A stretch of DNA of 64,000 bases from Nonomuraea thailandensis. GTDB taxonomy: Bacteria; Actinomycetota; Actinomycetes; Streptosporangiales; Streptosporangiaceae. Each line of letters opens with the position of its first letter. Positions within the stretch are counted from its first letter, which is position 1. The notes under the pieces are model-generated. The model ran no database searches. It was not told the origin of the DNA and saw only the letters and a list, made by a program, of their open reading frames with translations. Location: assembly GCF_024172165.1 (NCBI RefSeq), contig NZ_JAMZEB010000002.1, positions 3,679,501 to 3,743,500 on the forward strand, written 5' to 3'. This document shows positions 9,410 to 18,427 of the stretch, piece after piece. The translations under genes were made by a program, and so were the position numbers.

Positions 9410-9461
9410 GCAGCAGGCAGGGCCACGAGGGGAGCTCCTTCCTCGTGGCCCTGCCTGCTGC
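9410..9461. terminator. 21-bp perfect stem terminator
   Basis: The arms 9410-9430 and 9441-9461 are perfectly complementary over 21 bases, with a 10-base loop (GGAGCTCCTT). It begins 6 bases beyond the stop codon at 9467 of the minus-strand FIMAH fragment. That position fits an intrinsic terminator of the original secreted-protein gene, which supports 9467 as a native gene end. Confidence 0.75.
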
Positions 9462-9466
9462 CGGGC

Positions 9467-10022
9467 TCAGCGACCCGCCGGGATCCCTCCGCCCTCCCGC
9501 GGCACGTTCCGTAGCGTCGTGGCGAGGGCGACCAGCTCGGCCTTCGCCTCGGCCGAGGCGCGCTTGGGGTCGGCGTTGCCGATGCGGCTGAGGAACTCGC
9601 GCAGCGCGGCGTCTGTCGGCTGAACCTTGCCTGCGGTGGTCTGCTCGCGCGCCTTGTCCACGAAGGCGTGCAGTCTCCTGACGAGAGTCGCCGACAGCTG
9701 ACCGTCGTCCGCCCACTTCTGCACGGCGGTGGACAGGTCGGCGTACGAGACGACCGTCAGGACCACGCGCCTATAGGTCTTCAGGCGGGTGTACGTCGGA
9801 TTGCTCGGAGAGTCGGAAACCTCGAAGATCAGGTGGATGGTGTCGCCGGTCCTGGCGTCTGCCGTGGCGTCCCGTGTGTTCGCCAGGTCGATGGTTCCGG
9901 TGCCGGCGAGGGTGTCCACGTCGGCATACCGCCACCACCACTTGTAGGTGAGTCGGTCGCCGTCGGGGTCATCGGCGACGCCGTTCAGGTTGACCGTCCG
10001 GCCTGGCACCACCGGCACATCA
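9467..10022 (-). pseudogene. C-terminal fragment: Sde182-type (DUF1593) domain plus FIMAH-like domain
   Basis: About 185 codons from the end of a secreted protein. The upstream part (VNLNGVADDPDGDRLTYKWW, then HLIFEVSD and YRRVVLTV) matches the beta-sandwich C-terminal domain seen in Sde182/cellulose-binding DUF1593 nucleoside-hydrolase-like proteins. The last 80 residues are an all-helical FIMAH-like domain (LVRRLHAFVDKAREQ...). The catalytic N-terminus is gone: the fragment abuts the stop of the alpha/beta hydrolase at 10027 with only a few bases between. A perfect terminator follows. This is a deletion-junction relic with no start of its own. Confidence 0.6.
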
Positions 10023-10026
10023 AGCC

Positions 10027-11090
10027 CTATGCCAGGTGCTTGGTGAAGAACTCCGCCATCCGTTCCACGGCCGGCTCGACGTATGCGGGCTTGTCGTACA
10101 GGTCGAAGTGGGAGGCCCCGGGCACGACCATGAGCTCCTTGGGCTCTTTCGCCGCCTCGTAGGCGGTCCGGCTGAACTGCAGCGTCTCGGCGTTCTCCCC
10201 GGCGATCAGCAACAGCGGCCGCGGTGAGATCGTCTCGATCTGCGCGAACGGGAAGTAGGCCATGTGCAGGCCCACGCTGGTGACCACGTAGCGGTTCTCC
10301 GCGCGAGGATGGCTGCCGCGATCGGTCAGGTAGTAGTCCGCGGCTTCGCGGAAGAAGGACGGTGTGTCGTCGGTGTGCTGGTCGGGGCTGGGGACGAGCT
10401 GCTCGACAAGCGGCGGGCCACCGGCCTCCCGGGTCAGCTGCTCGCCGATCTTCTTGAGCTGGGCCTCCTTTGCTCGTAGGAGATCGGTGCTCCTTCGATC
10501 CCTTCGCGCGCGGCGGCACCCATGTCGTAGGCCACGACCGTGGCCACGGCCCTGACGCGCGGGTCGGTCTGGGCCTCGTCGATGGTGTAGCCGCCGCCGG
10601 CGCAGATGCCGAGAGTTCCGATCCGGTTGGCGTCGACCTGCTGGTGGTTGCTGAGATAGGTGACCGCGCTGCGGATGTCGCGGACGCGGTGGCTGGGGTC
10701 TTCCATGTTCCGCGGCTTCCCCCCGCTCTGCCCGTAGTGTGAGGCGTCGTAGGCCAGGGTGATGAATCCCTGCTTGGCCATCGAGCGGGCGTACAGACCG
10801 GCGGTCTGCTCCTTGACGCCGCCCCACGGGTGGGAGACCACGATCGCGGGGTACTCCTTGGAGGCGTCGAAGCCGGGCGGGCGGTACAGGTTGCCGGCGA
10901 TCGTGACCGAGTCGCTGGGGAAGGTCACGCTCTGCGCACCCTCGGCGTGGCCGGTCTTGGCGCCGGCAGCCGCCGTGGAGGCGGCCGGTTTCGGGTCCGC
11001 TGCGGCGCTGGAGCATCCGCTCATCAGCAGCGCGGCCAACGCGGCTTGGAGCAGTGGGCGGCGCTTGAGCGGCGAGGTGGTGTTCGTCAT
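10027..11090 (-). pseudogene. dienelactone-hydrolase-like alpha/beta hydrolase lipoprotein, one frameshift
   Basis: A secreted alpha/beta hydrolase. The N-terminus from ATG 11090 has a basic start, a hydrophobic segment and the lipobox LMSGC with Cys26. The core has HPWGGVKEQTAG, and the nucleophile elbow GICAGGG with Cys in place of Ser, as in dienelactone hydrolases. The frame breaks near 10460 after PISYEQ and resumes in another frame with LLRAKEAQLKKIG, then RPLLLIAGENAET and the catalytic His in VPGASHFDLYD, stopping at 10027. All catalytic parts exist across the two frames, so a single-base error or a recent mutation is likely. The upstream neighbour is a lipoprotein sugar dehydrogenase on the same strand. 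Confidence 0.8.
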
Positions 11091-11359
11091 CCTGTGTCCT
11101 GTCTCTCGGTCTGGGGCTGGGAGCGTGGGTCCCCGGCATCGGGGACAACGGTTCGGCCGGCGACGGTCGGCGGCCGGCCGGTGAAGAAGTGGGCATCTGC
11201 GGGGACGGGCCCGCCGGTCTCGGGGCACGGTGTCCCCTCTACCTGGTGCCGGGCCGCGCTGGATCGCTCTGGGCTGCCCGGTTCCGCCGGGAGCGCCCCG
11301 CAAGACGCGGCCTGTCGTCGTGGCCGGCGGGCCGCGGGCCCGGAGGAGTGCGGGCCTCG

Positions 11360-12535
11360 TCATGACGCGGCGCTGATCCACAGCAGACGGTCCACCGACG
11401 TGGCCCCCTCGGTCGCGCGCGGGGAGGTGTTGGTGGAGGTGACGTAGATGCCGTTCTGGTAGGGCAGTACGGCGCGGGCGCGCTCGCCGGAACTGAACAG
11501 CGGGTGCATGGTCCGTGCGTCGTCGTCCATCACGTAGAGGATCTGCGCGGCCAGGGCCGCGACCACGAGCTCGTCGCCGGCGAAGGCGATGCCCGACGGT
11601 GCCCAGGTGTCGGACCCGGAGCCCAGGAACGCAGGCTCCATGCCGTCTTGGTCGTCGGTCCCCTGGGCGGCTGGCCAGCCGTAGTTCGTGCCGGGGGTGA
11701 TGAGGTTGATCTCGTCGTGGGCGGCCTCGCCGTGCTCGGCCGAGAACAGCCGGCCCTTGGCGTCCCAGGCCAGCCCCTGCGGGTTGCGGTGCCCGTAGGA
11801 GTACACGAAGGAGCCGTCGAACGGGTTGTCCTCGGGCACGGAGCCGTCCAGGGCCAGGCGAAGGATTTTCCCGGCGAGGCTGTTGCGGTCCTGCGGCATC
11901 CGCTCGTCATGGACCCAGCCGGTGGTCGCGTACAGGTACCCGTCGGGGCCGATCGCGATCCTGCCTCCGTTGTAGAGCTCGTGGCCAGGGATGCCGTCCA
12001 GCAGCACCCCGGTCTCGCGCCAGGCTGAGCCGTCGAAGCTCGCCTCGGCGATCCGGTTCGTCAGCCCGTCCTGGCCCTTGTAGGTGTAGTAGATGTACGC
12101 GGTGCCCGATTCGGCGAAGTCCTCGGCCAGCGCCAGCCCCATCAGGCCGCTGCCGCCGTCGTGGACGACCGGGGCGGAGGTCTGCACCTCGTAGCGGTCG
12201 AATCGGCCCTTGTGGTCGACCATTGCGATCGTGCCCGCGACCTCGGTGATGATGAGCGTGCCCTCGGACTGGCGCACCTCCCATGGGTAGTCCAGCTTGT
12301 CGGTGACGACCGTGACGCCGAAGTCGTCGGTGCTCAGGCCGACCAGGCTCGGCCCCGTGTAGCCGGTGTGGCCGGTGTCCGGCGCCGGCCGTTGCGGGCT
12401 GGGCGTGCGGGCGGGCGCTGCGGTATGGCCGCCCGGGGAGGCGGGAGCCGGGGAGCGGGGTGCCTGCGGGCTCATGGCGCAGCCGGTGAGCAGCAGGAGG
12501 GTGGTCAAGAGGATGGGCAGGGGCTTGTTCATCAT
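11360..12535 (-). CDS. PQQ-dependent sugar dehydrogenase-like lipoprotein (glucose/sorbosone dehydrogenase family)
   Basis: A 391-residue lipoprotein: signal peptide with lipobox LLTGC (Cys19), a Pro/Ala-rich linker to about residue 60, then a six-bladed beta-propeller of the GSDH family. Recognisable blade motifs include GLMGLALAEDF, YTYKG, NGGRIAIGPDGYLY, KILRLALDGSVP.DNPF, YGHRNPQGLAWD (with the conserved His), and EHGEAAHDEINLI. Members oxidise sugars with PQQ outside the membrane. The last conserved motif TNYGWP is present and the length is normal. It is separated by about 270 bases from the hydrolase gene and 320 from the SDR gene. The exact substrate and need for PQQ are inferred from family only. 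Confidence 0.88.
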   Translation of the reverse strand: MMNKPLPILLTTLLLLTGCAMSPQAPRSPAPASPGGHTAAPARTPSPQRPAPDTGHTGYTGPSLVGLSTDDFGVTVVTDKLDYPWEVRQSEGTLIITEVAGTIAMVDHKGRFDRYEVQTSAPVVHDGGSGLMGLALAEDFAESGTAYIYYTYKGQDGLTNRIAEASFDGSAWRETGVLLDGIPGHELYNGGRIAIGPDGYLYATTGWVHDERMPQDRNSLAGKILRLALDGSVPEDNPFDGSFVYSYGHRNPQGLAWDAKGRLFSAEHGEAAHDEINLITPGTNYGWPAAQGTDDQDGMEPAFLGSGSDTWAPSGIAFAGDELVVAALAAQILYVMDDDARTMHPLFSSGERARAVLPYQNGIYVTSTNTSPRATEGATSVDRLLWISAAS

Positions 12536-12853
12536 GATCGTCTGGTCCGGGGCGTCAGGGGTGGGTGTCCTGGGGGTGTGCGTATGTGGCGGGCCGGGGC
12601 CTGGGGGATGGTCGTCACCGCTGCGCCGGGGCTGGTTGCGGGAACAGGTTCGCCGCCGCTGCGGCGAAGGTCGGCACCACGGCGATCAGCAGGTTCACGC
12701 GCAGGCCGGACGTTTCGGGTTCGGCGTCTTGTGGTGGCGGCGCGGCCTGCCCGTCGCCGCAAGACAGGCGCGGGCGTAGCGGCCTTGCCTCGCGTGCGAC
12801 GGGCGGGCGCCGGCCGCCTGCCGCGAGCCCGCGTCGTCTCAGCCGGCGTTGTC
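12536..12853. other. intergenic stretch, nothing recognised
   Basis: About 320 bases between the SDR stop and the sugar dehydrogenase start. No homology or clear promoter or terminator was found in either direction; it presumably contains the sugar dehydrogenase promoter. Confidence 0.4.
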
Positions 12854-13621
12854 TCAGTGCGCGGTGAAGCCGCCATCGACCGGCAGAGCGACACCGACCA
12901 CGAAGCTGGCGGCAGGGCTGCACAGCCACAGGACGGCGGCGGCGATCTCGTCCGCCTGGCCCAGCCTGCCGATCGGCTGCTGCTTGGTGATCTCTGCCAT
13001 GGCGTCGGCCTGGGTGGTGACCATGTCCGCGACCATGGGCGTGTCGATCACTCCGGGGCATATGGCGTTGACGCGGACGCCCTTGGGGGCGTACTCGACC
13101 GCGACGCTCTTGGTCAGGCCGATCACGCCGTGCTTGGAGGCGTGATAGGCCGCGCGTTGCGGCAGGCCCACGAGCCCGCCGAGGGAGGAGCAGTTGACGA
13201 TGGCGCCGCTGCCCTGCTCTCGCATCTGGCGCAGTTCGTGCTTCATTGCGGCCCACACGCCGCGCAGGTTGACCGCGTTGACGAAGTCGAAGTTCTCGGC
13301 CGTCTCCTCAGCCGCGTCGCTGGGCGGCGCCTGCACGCCGGCGTTGTTGAACGCCATGTCCAGGCGGCCGAACGTCGTCACCGCGCGCTCCACCATGGAG
13401 GCCGCCTGGTTCTCGTCGGTGACATCGCAGGCGACGCCGATCGCCTGATGGCCGGCCGAGACCAGTTCCCCGGCCGCGCGCTCGGCGGCGTCCTGGTTGA
13501 CGTCGGCCAGCACGACCGCCGCGCCGGCGTCGGCGAAGGCGCGTGCCGTCGCCAGTCCCATCCCGGAGGCCGCACCGGTGACGAGGGCCACCTTGTTCGC
13601 AAAGTCGTAGGTCGGATTCAT
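12854..13621 (-). CDS. SDR-family oxidoreductase
   Basis: A 255-residue classical short-chain dehydrogenase. The NAD(P)-binding motif TGAASGMG is at 15-22, the NNAG motif at about 92-95, the catalytic Ser in NCSSLGG, and YHASK gives the Tyr/Lys pair near 160. The tail ends with the common VDGGFTAH. Asp in the VVLADVNQ loop after beta2 favours NAD. It starts at ATG 13621, divergent from the XRE regulator at 13935, which probably controls it. Substrate unknown. Confidence 0.88.
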   Translation of the reverse strand: MNPTYDFANKVALVTGAASGMGLATARAFADAGAAVVLADVNQDAAERAAGELVSAGHQAIGVACDVTDENQAASMVERAVTTFGRLDMAFNNAGVQAPPSDAAEETAENFDFVNAVNLRGVWAAMKHELRQMREQGSGAIVNCSSLGGLVGLPQRAAYHASKHGVIGLTKSVAVEYAPKGVRVNAICPGVIDTPMVADMVTTQADAMAEITKQQPIGRLGQADEIAAAVLWLCSPAASFVVGVALPVDGGFTAH

Positions 13622-13934
13622 GGTGTGTCACTCCTGATCGGATGATCGGCCCGCTGGAGTGCGGGCACGGGCAGGGTCGGTGAGCGGGCGGGGCTGGTGA
13701 GCGGGGCGGTGTCAGGGCCGCGGCATCGACTCACGCGGGCTTTGCGCGATGATCTCCTGACGGGGATGGTGGGCCGGCCGGGGACACGGCCCCGGCGAAG
13801 GGCCGTTGCCGGCCGCTTGCGCTATCCCGGCACCACCCATCAAATCCGTTACCGTGCAGGTGCGGGAGGCAGCGTTTATCGGGGGGAGTAACTCCACCCC
13901 CCAGCGGCACAACAGGGGTCGTACCGTTGACGGC
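13622..13934. promoter_or_regulatory. divergent promoter region SDR / XRE regulator
   Basis: A 313-base divergent intergenic region. It must hold both promoters, but I can name no convincing -35/-10 pair or operator. A GGGGGGAGTAACTCCACCCC segment near 13877-13897 is a short imperfect inverted repeat that could be an operator. Confidence 0.35.
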
Positions 13935-14834
13935 ATGGACAACCGAGCCGAGATCCGCGAGTTCCTGGCCTCGCGGCGAGCCAAAATCACCCCGGAGCAG
14001 GCCGGGCTGGCCCCCGGGGCCGGCATACGGCGCGTCCCCGGGCTGCGGCGCGAGGAAGTGGCCGTCCTGGCCGGTGTGTCCATCGACTGGTACGTGCGCC
14101 TGGAGAAGGGCCACATCAGCGGTGTCTCCGACGACGTTCTCGAAGCCGTGGCCCGTGCGCTGCAGCTCGACGAGGCCGAGCGGCAGCACCTGTTCGCCCT
14201 CGCCCGGGCCGCCAAACCCCTTCGATCGCCCCGCCGCCGCACCCGGCAGGCCGTCCGGCCGAGCGTGCTGCGCATCCTGGAGTCGATGACCGACACGCCG
14301 GCCTTCGTCCGCAACGGCCGGCTCGACGTGCTCGCCATCAACCCACTCGGGCGCGCCCTGTACGCACCGATGTACGCGCCGATGCTGGATGACCCGGTCC
14401 GCCCGGCGAACCTGGCCCGGTTCACCTTCCTCGACCCCAGCGCCACCGACTTCCTCATCGACTGGAACGAGGTCGCCACCAGCACCGTCGCGGTCTTGCG
14501 CGCCGAAGCAGGCCGCGACCCGCACAACCGGGAACTGACCGACCTCGTCGGCGAACTCGCCACCCGCAGCGAGCCGTTCCGCACCCGCTGGGCGACCCAC
14601 AACGTCCACCTGCACCAGAGCGGCATGAAACATTTCAACCACCCGCTCGTCGGGCGCATCGACGTCACCTTCGACTCCATGCCCCTTCCCACCAAGGAAG
14701 ACCAAGGCCTGACGCTCACCGCCTACACCGCCGAACCCGGCTCAACCTCACAAGACGCGCTGAAGCTGCTCGCCAGCTGGACAGCCCCAACCACCGGCAG
14801 CGACCGCCAGACGGCCGAGAACAACCGGCCGTAG
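13935..14834 (+). CDS. XRE-family regulator with MmyB-like ligand-binding domain
   Basis: A 299-residue transcription factor. Residues 1-80 form an XRE helix-turn-helix (GLRREEVAVLAGVSIDWYVRLEKG), and about 105-275 is the MmyB-like PAS-type domain (PF17765), which binds a small hydrophobic ligand in relatives. Landmarks include NPLGRALY and FIDWNEVA-like text. The ATG at 13935 fits the family start (MDNRAEIREFLASRR). It lies divergent from the SDR gene and upstream of the alcohol dehydrogenase. A paralogue of the same architecture is at 56600-57490. This type usually represses or activates an adjacent dehydrogenase gene. Confidence 0.88.
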   Translation: MDNRAEIREFLASRRAKITPEQAGLAPGAGIRRVPGLRREEVAVLAGVSIDWYVRLEKGHISGVSDDVLEAVARALQLDEAERQHLFALARAAKPLRSPRRRTRQAVRPSVLRILESMTDTPAFVRNGRLDVLAINPLGRALYAPMYAPMLDDPVRPANLARFTFLDPSATDFLIDWNEVATSTVAVLRAEAGRDPHNRELTDLVGELATRSEPFRTRWATHNVHLHQSGMKHFNHPLVGRIDVTFDSMPLPTKEDQGLTLTAYTAEPGSTSQDALKLLASWTAPTTGSDRQTAENNRP

Positions 14835-15210
14835 CCGGCCTCCGGAAACCCGTCGGGCCGCTTCACAACCTGCGGTCACCGGGACACGCAGGCGCGCCGC
14901 AAGTCCCGCCCGGAACCGGTTGCCGTGTACCGGCACCACAGGATCCTGCGCCGCCTGCCGGACCGCGGGGGCACGGGAACGGGGCGCCCCCGGCGAGGCA
15001 GGACGTTTTCCGCGAAACCGATGCGGAGCGGAACCGCCGCTGACCCATCGCCGGTCACCGCCGGGTAGCTACCACCACGAACCCCAACGACCGGACGCTC
15101 ATGTTGCGAGCGTTCGACGCAACCGCACGGTGGCGGCGTGGCCTGCCGCTGCTGGCGCCCCCGCCTCGCGGCCCCGGGGGCGGTCATCTTCGAACGGAAA
15201 GGCACCCATC
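14835..15210. other. intergenic region upstream of the alcohol dehydrogenase
   Basis: 376 bases. The last 20 contain a GGAAAGG ribosome-binding site, 9 bases before ATG 15211. Upstream frames give no recognisable protein. It presumably carries the dehydrogenase promoter. Confidence 0.4.
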
Positions 15211-16227
15211 ATGCGCGGAGCCGTCATCTACGCTCCCGGGGACGTGCGCCTCGAACAGCGCCCGAACCCGACGATCGTCCACCCCACCGACGCCGTCATC
15301 CGCACTGTCGCCACCTGCGTGTGCGGGTCGGACCTGTGGGACTACCGCGGTATCAATCCCGTCACCGAGCCCACCCCGATCGGCCACGAGTACGTCGGCG
15401 TAGTGGAGGAGGTCGGCGATCAGGTCGAGACGATCCAGCCCGGCCAGTTCGTCATCGGCTCCTTCTTCGCCAGCGACAACACCTGCCCCAACTGTCGAAA
15501 CGGCTACCCCAGCTCGTGCGTGCACCGCGAGTTCGTCGGCGGCTGCCAGGCCGAGTACGTGCGCGTCCCGCTGGCCGACGGCACCCTGGTCGCCACGCCC
15601 GACCAGCCCGCCCCGGAGCTGGTGCCCAGCCTGCTGGCCCTGTCGGATGTGATGGGCACCGGCTGGTACGCTGCCGCGGCGGCCGAGGTCAAGCCCGGCT
15701 CCACCGTCGCGGTGGTCGGCGATGGAGCGGTCGGCTTGTGCGCGGTGATCGCCGCTCGCGAACTCGGCGCGCAGCGGATCATCGCGATGAGCCGTCATGA
15801 GCCGCGGCAGAAGCTGGCGCTGGAGTTCGGCGCCACCGACATCGTCACCGAGCGCGGCGACGACGGCGTGGCCCGGATCAAGGACATGACCGACGGCATC
15901 GGCGCCGATGCCGTGCTGGAGTGCGTCGGGACCGGCGAGTCGATGCTGCAGGCGCTGCGCTCGACCCGGCCGGGCGGCAATGTCGGCTTCGTCGGCGTCC
16001 CGCACGGCGCCGACATCCCGGCTGAGGAGCTCTTCTACTCCCATGTCGGCCTGCGCGGCGGCCCCGCCCCGGTGCGCGCCAACCTGCCCGACCTCATCGA
16101 GCGGACCTTCGACGGCCGGATCCAGCCGGGCAAGGTGTTCGACCTGACGCTACCCCTCGACCAGGTAGGCGACGCCTACCGCGCGATGGATGAGCGCCGC
16201 GCCGTCAAGGTGCTGCTGCGCCCCTGA
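15211..16227 (+). CDS. zinc-dependent alcohol dehydrogenase (MDR family)
   Basis: A 338-residue medium-chain dehydrogenase. Catalytic zinc ligands are Cys38 (CVCGSDLW) and His59-Glu60 (PIGHEYVG). A structural zinc loop is present (NTCPNCRNGYPSSC, about 90-103). The Rossmann motif GDGAVG near 170 is followed by SRHEPR, a basic residue set that suggests NADP(H). Relatives act as threonine, formaldehyde-type or general alcohol dehydrogenases; substrate uncertain. The start is fixed by a good ribosome-binding site. Downstream and on the same strand lies the DUF2255 gene, with a 120-base gap. Confidence 0.9.
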   Translation: MRGAVIYAPGDVRLEQRPNPTIVHPTDAVIRTVATCVCGSDLWDYRGINPVTEPTPIGHEYVGVVEEVGDQVETIQPGQFVIGSFFASDNTCPNCRNGYPSSCVHREFVGGCQAEYVRVPLADGTLVATPDQPAPELVPSLLALSDVMGTGWYAAAAAEVKPGSTVAVVGDGAVGLCAVIAARELGAQRIIAMSRHEPRQKLALEFGATDIVTERGDDGVARIKDMTDGIGADAVLECVGTGESMLQALRSTRPGGNVGFVGVPHGADIPAEELFYSHVGLRGGPAPVRANLPDLIERTFDGRIQPGKVFDLTLPLDQVGDAYRAMDERRAVKVLLRP

Positions 16228-16349
16228 CGGCACGACCGCCAGACGGGCAGGCGCCCTGCCCACCGGACCGTCCACGCCCGTTCATCCTCACAACCCTTTT
16301 CGAAGCTCCGGTAGCTGCGGCTACCTCGCCCTGTGAAGGAGACACGCCC

Positions 16350-16724
16350 ATGACCACCTGGACCGCCGATGAGCTGGAGCGCATCAGCACAGCCGACGAG
16401 CTGGACATCGCTCCGCAACGCCGCGACGGCAGCCTGCGCAAGCCGACCACCATCTGGGTGGTCCGCGACGGCGACAACCTGTTCGTCCGCTCCTGGCGCG
16501 GCAGCGACGGCATGTGGTTCCGCACCGCCGACTCCAGCCGCGCCGGCCGCGTCAGCGCCGGCGGCGTGACCAGAGACGTCACCTTCGCCGAAGAAGCCGA
16601 TCCGGCCGTCAACGACCGCATCGACGCCGCTTACCGCAGCAAGTACGGCCACTACAGCGGCTACGTCGAGCCGATGGTCGCCAACACAGCCCGGGCCACC
16701 ACACTCAAACTCCTGCCTTGCTGA
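16350..16724 (+). CDS. DUF2255 family protein
   Basis: A 124-residue soluble protein matching the DUF2255 pattern: WTADELERI at the N-terminus, a TTIWVVRDGDNLFVRSWRG strand pair with RSWRG, and TRDVTFAEEADPAVNDRIDAAYRSKYG in the middle. Function is unknown; the fold is thought to be a small split beta-barrel resembling flavin-reductase or nitroreductase-associated proteins. An AAGGAGA ribosome-binding site precedes ATG 16350. It may be co-transcribed with the alcohol dehydrogenase. Confidence 0.85.
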   Translation: MTTWTADELERISTADELDIAPQRRDGSLRKPTTIWVVRDGDNLFVRSWRGSDGMWFRTADSSRAGRVSAGGVTRDVTFAEEADPAVNDRIDAAYRSKYGHYSGYVEPMVANTARATTLKLLPC

Positions 16725-16832
16725 CCAGCCCGCCCACAAGCTCCTCCATGAGCATGCGGCGGCAGCGACATGCCCCATGCGGCCGAGCCGGCCCAGAACT
16801 CCTATAGCTCCGGCGAGCCGCCACTCAGTTGC

Positions 16833-17774
16833 TCAGTGGGTACGGCGGCGGGGCGCCAGGACCTCGGTGACCTTGGCGATGGCTTCGGCGCCGGGTTTGA
16901 CGTAGCGCATGGTGGTGCGGGGGTTCTTGTGCCGGGTCTTGCCCATGATGAGCTGCAGCGGGATCTCGGCGTCGCTGAGGTGGGTGGCCGCGCTGTGGCG
17001 CAGCTGGTGCAGGTCGAGCCCGGTGTACTTGTTCAGCAGGACGCGGGCGCGGTCGTAGCCCAGGCGGGCGCGGCCGGTGTGCGGGCAGAGGTCGGCGGCC
17101 GCGGGGCGGCGGGCGGGGACGGGGCGGCGTTCGGACAGGAACAGCGGGCCGTGCGTGCGCGTGCTGCCGTCGGGGAGCCGGAGGAGGCGGGGCAGGAGGT
17201 GGGCGGTGCCGCGGTCCCAGTACACCCACTCGATCGCGCCGCCCTTGGACCGAACCGGGGCGCGGCGGTGTTCCAGGTCGAGGTCTTCGACGTTCAGGGC
17301 GAGGATCTCGGCAGCCCGGGCGGCCGTTTCGTACAGCATCCGCCAGAGCGTCTTCTCCCGCAGCGGGATGTCGCGGCGCGACAGCAGCCGGTGGATGGTG
17401 GTCCTGGCGACCGCGCGGGTCTCATCCGCGCTCTCTTTACGGCGTTCGGCGTCGGCCGGGACCGACGGTGCGATCCAGTGCTTCTTGGTCTGGCACCAGG
17501 TCAGCCAGGAGGTGATGGCGGCACGGTTGCGGTTCCAGGTCGCCGGCGCGCATCGGCCCCAGAGCTCGGTGAGGGCGGTACCGATCTCGGCGTCGGTGAC
17601 GCCGGCGAGCGGCCGGTCGCGGCCGAGTCGCTCGATGGTGCGGTCGATGGCCGAGGCGTAGGCGCGGTGAGTGTTGGGGTTGGCCGTGCGCGGGGTGGCC
17701 AGGAAAGCGTCGGCGGCAGCAGCGAGCCTGACGCCTCCCCCGCGAAGGGCGGTGACCTTCGGCGCGGCGGTCAT
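16833..17774 (-). CDS. tyrosine recombinase/integrase
   Basis: A 313-residue site-specific recombinase. The N-terminal SAM-like core-binding domain (about 15-115) is followed by a catalytic domain with Arg in TAARAAEIL, the HxxR box HQLRHSAATHL, a His/Lys stretch MGKTRHKN and the nucleophilic Tyr in TTMRYVKPG. All catalytic residues are present, so it may be active. The start at ATG 17774 is chosen over upstream codons that lack homology. It lies next to the TniQ/TniB remnant and a block of TGTCAC repeats, suggesting an accessory insertion. I could not identify att sites or a tRNA target. Confidence 0.85.
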   Translation of the reverse strand: MTAAPKVTALRGGGVRLAAAADAFLATPRTANPNTHRAYASAIDRTIERLGRDRPLAGVTDAEIGTALTELWGRCAPATWNRNRAAITSWLTWCQTKKHWIAPSVPADAERRKESADETRAVARTTIHRLLSRRDIPLREKTLWRMLYETAARAAEILALNVEDLDLEHRRAPVRSKGGAIEWVYWDRGTAHLLPRLLRLPDGSTRTHGPLFLSERRPVPARRPAAADLCPHTGRARLGYDRARVLLNKYTGLDLHQLRHSAATHLSDAEIPLQLIMGKTRHKNPRTTMRYVKPGAEAIAKVTEVLAPRRRTH

Positions 17775-17970
17775 GCCGGCCGCCGGGCGGCAGTCGCCTT
17801 GCCCGCCAGAATGATGTACCGGATAACGTGCCGGAGTCGCGCACCGCCCCGGCGAGACGTTCTCCTGGTCGCCGGGCTGTGACTTTCGGCTGTAGATGGC
17901 GTGACATCTTCGCTGATACGTGGAGCCCATAACGAGGGCGTTCGTTTCGGGTGAGCCGAAGCACGGTAGT

Positions 17971-18007
17971 TGTCACATAGGCAGGCTTTCTGTCACCTGT
18001 GACGTGA
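17971..18007. repeat. TGTCAC repeat cluster, possible transposon end
   Basis: TGTCAC occurs at 17971 and 17991, followed by an inverted GTGACG at 17999. The stretch AGGCTTTCTGTCAC (17983-17996) recurs exactly at 20906-20919. Tn7/Tn5053-like ends begin with TGT and carry repeated subterminal transposase sites, so this may be one end of the TniQ-type element whose genes follow. Confidence 0.45.
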
Positions 18008-18064
18008 TCTCTGCGGGTGTGGCGCGGGCTCTTGCGCGTTCTGATCGGCGGGTGGGGTTTCTGC

Positions 18065-18427
18065 TCAGGTCTGCGGGTTCTGGCGGGCTCGGTTCTGGTC
18101 GGCCAGGAACTTGTCGAGTAGGTCGAAGAGGATGCCGGTGACCTGGGTCTCTTCCTCCGGGGTGAGGTCCGCTCTGAATCCGGTTTCGCCGAGGGCGATT
18201 TGTTGGACCTGGGCCTCCCAGACGAGGTTGGTGCCGACTTGATGTCGTGCCATCAGCCATTCGCGCCAGCCGTCGAGCCCGGGTCCTCCATGTCGGCGAG
18301 CAGCCTGGTCATAGCCGATCAAGAACGCGGTCACGCCCTTCAGCGATGGGCGGCCGATGAACATGCCGATGCGCTTGGCGAACTGGTCGAAGTACTCGCG
18401 CTCGCTCATGTCGATCAGTTCAGTCAT
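18065..18427 (-). CDS. hypothetical protein, transposon-associated
   Basis: A 120-residue soluble, mostly helical protein beginning MTELIDMSEREYFDQFAKRI. It has no transmembrane segment or signal peptide and no catalytic motif that I recognise. A conserved-looking central block (FLIGYDQAARRHGG, WREWLMARH) suggests a real family. Its start overlaps the stop of the upstream gene at 18420 by eight bases, so the two are translationally coupled. The pair sits in the remnant of a TniQ-type transposon, so cargo such as a toxin/immunity or regulatory pair is possible but unproven. Confidence 0.6.
   Translation of the reverse strand: MTELIDMSEREYFDQFAKRIGMFIGRPSLKGVTAFLIGYDQAARRHGGPGLDGWREWLMARHQVGTNLVWEAQVQQIALGETGFRADLTPEEETQVTGILFDLLDKFLADQNRARQNPQT

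Larger units (their letters stand above)
9119..9466. other. non-coding stretch with two hairpins
   Basis: No gene is recognised. Minus-strand text at about 9276-9370 (VLEINQLTTVTKEVVEAAR...) looks protein-like but I cannot assign a family. The region holds the hairpin at 9205-9228 and the strong terminator at 9410-9461. Confidence 0.4.

Noticed and set aside
12615..13256. Minus-strand frame ending in a hydrophobic segment (LLIAVVPTFAAAAANLFP)
   Set aside because: Mostly the wrong frame of the SDR gene; the hydrophobic end is short, has no start or homology, and could be chance.
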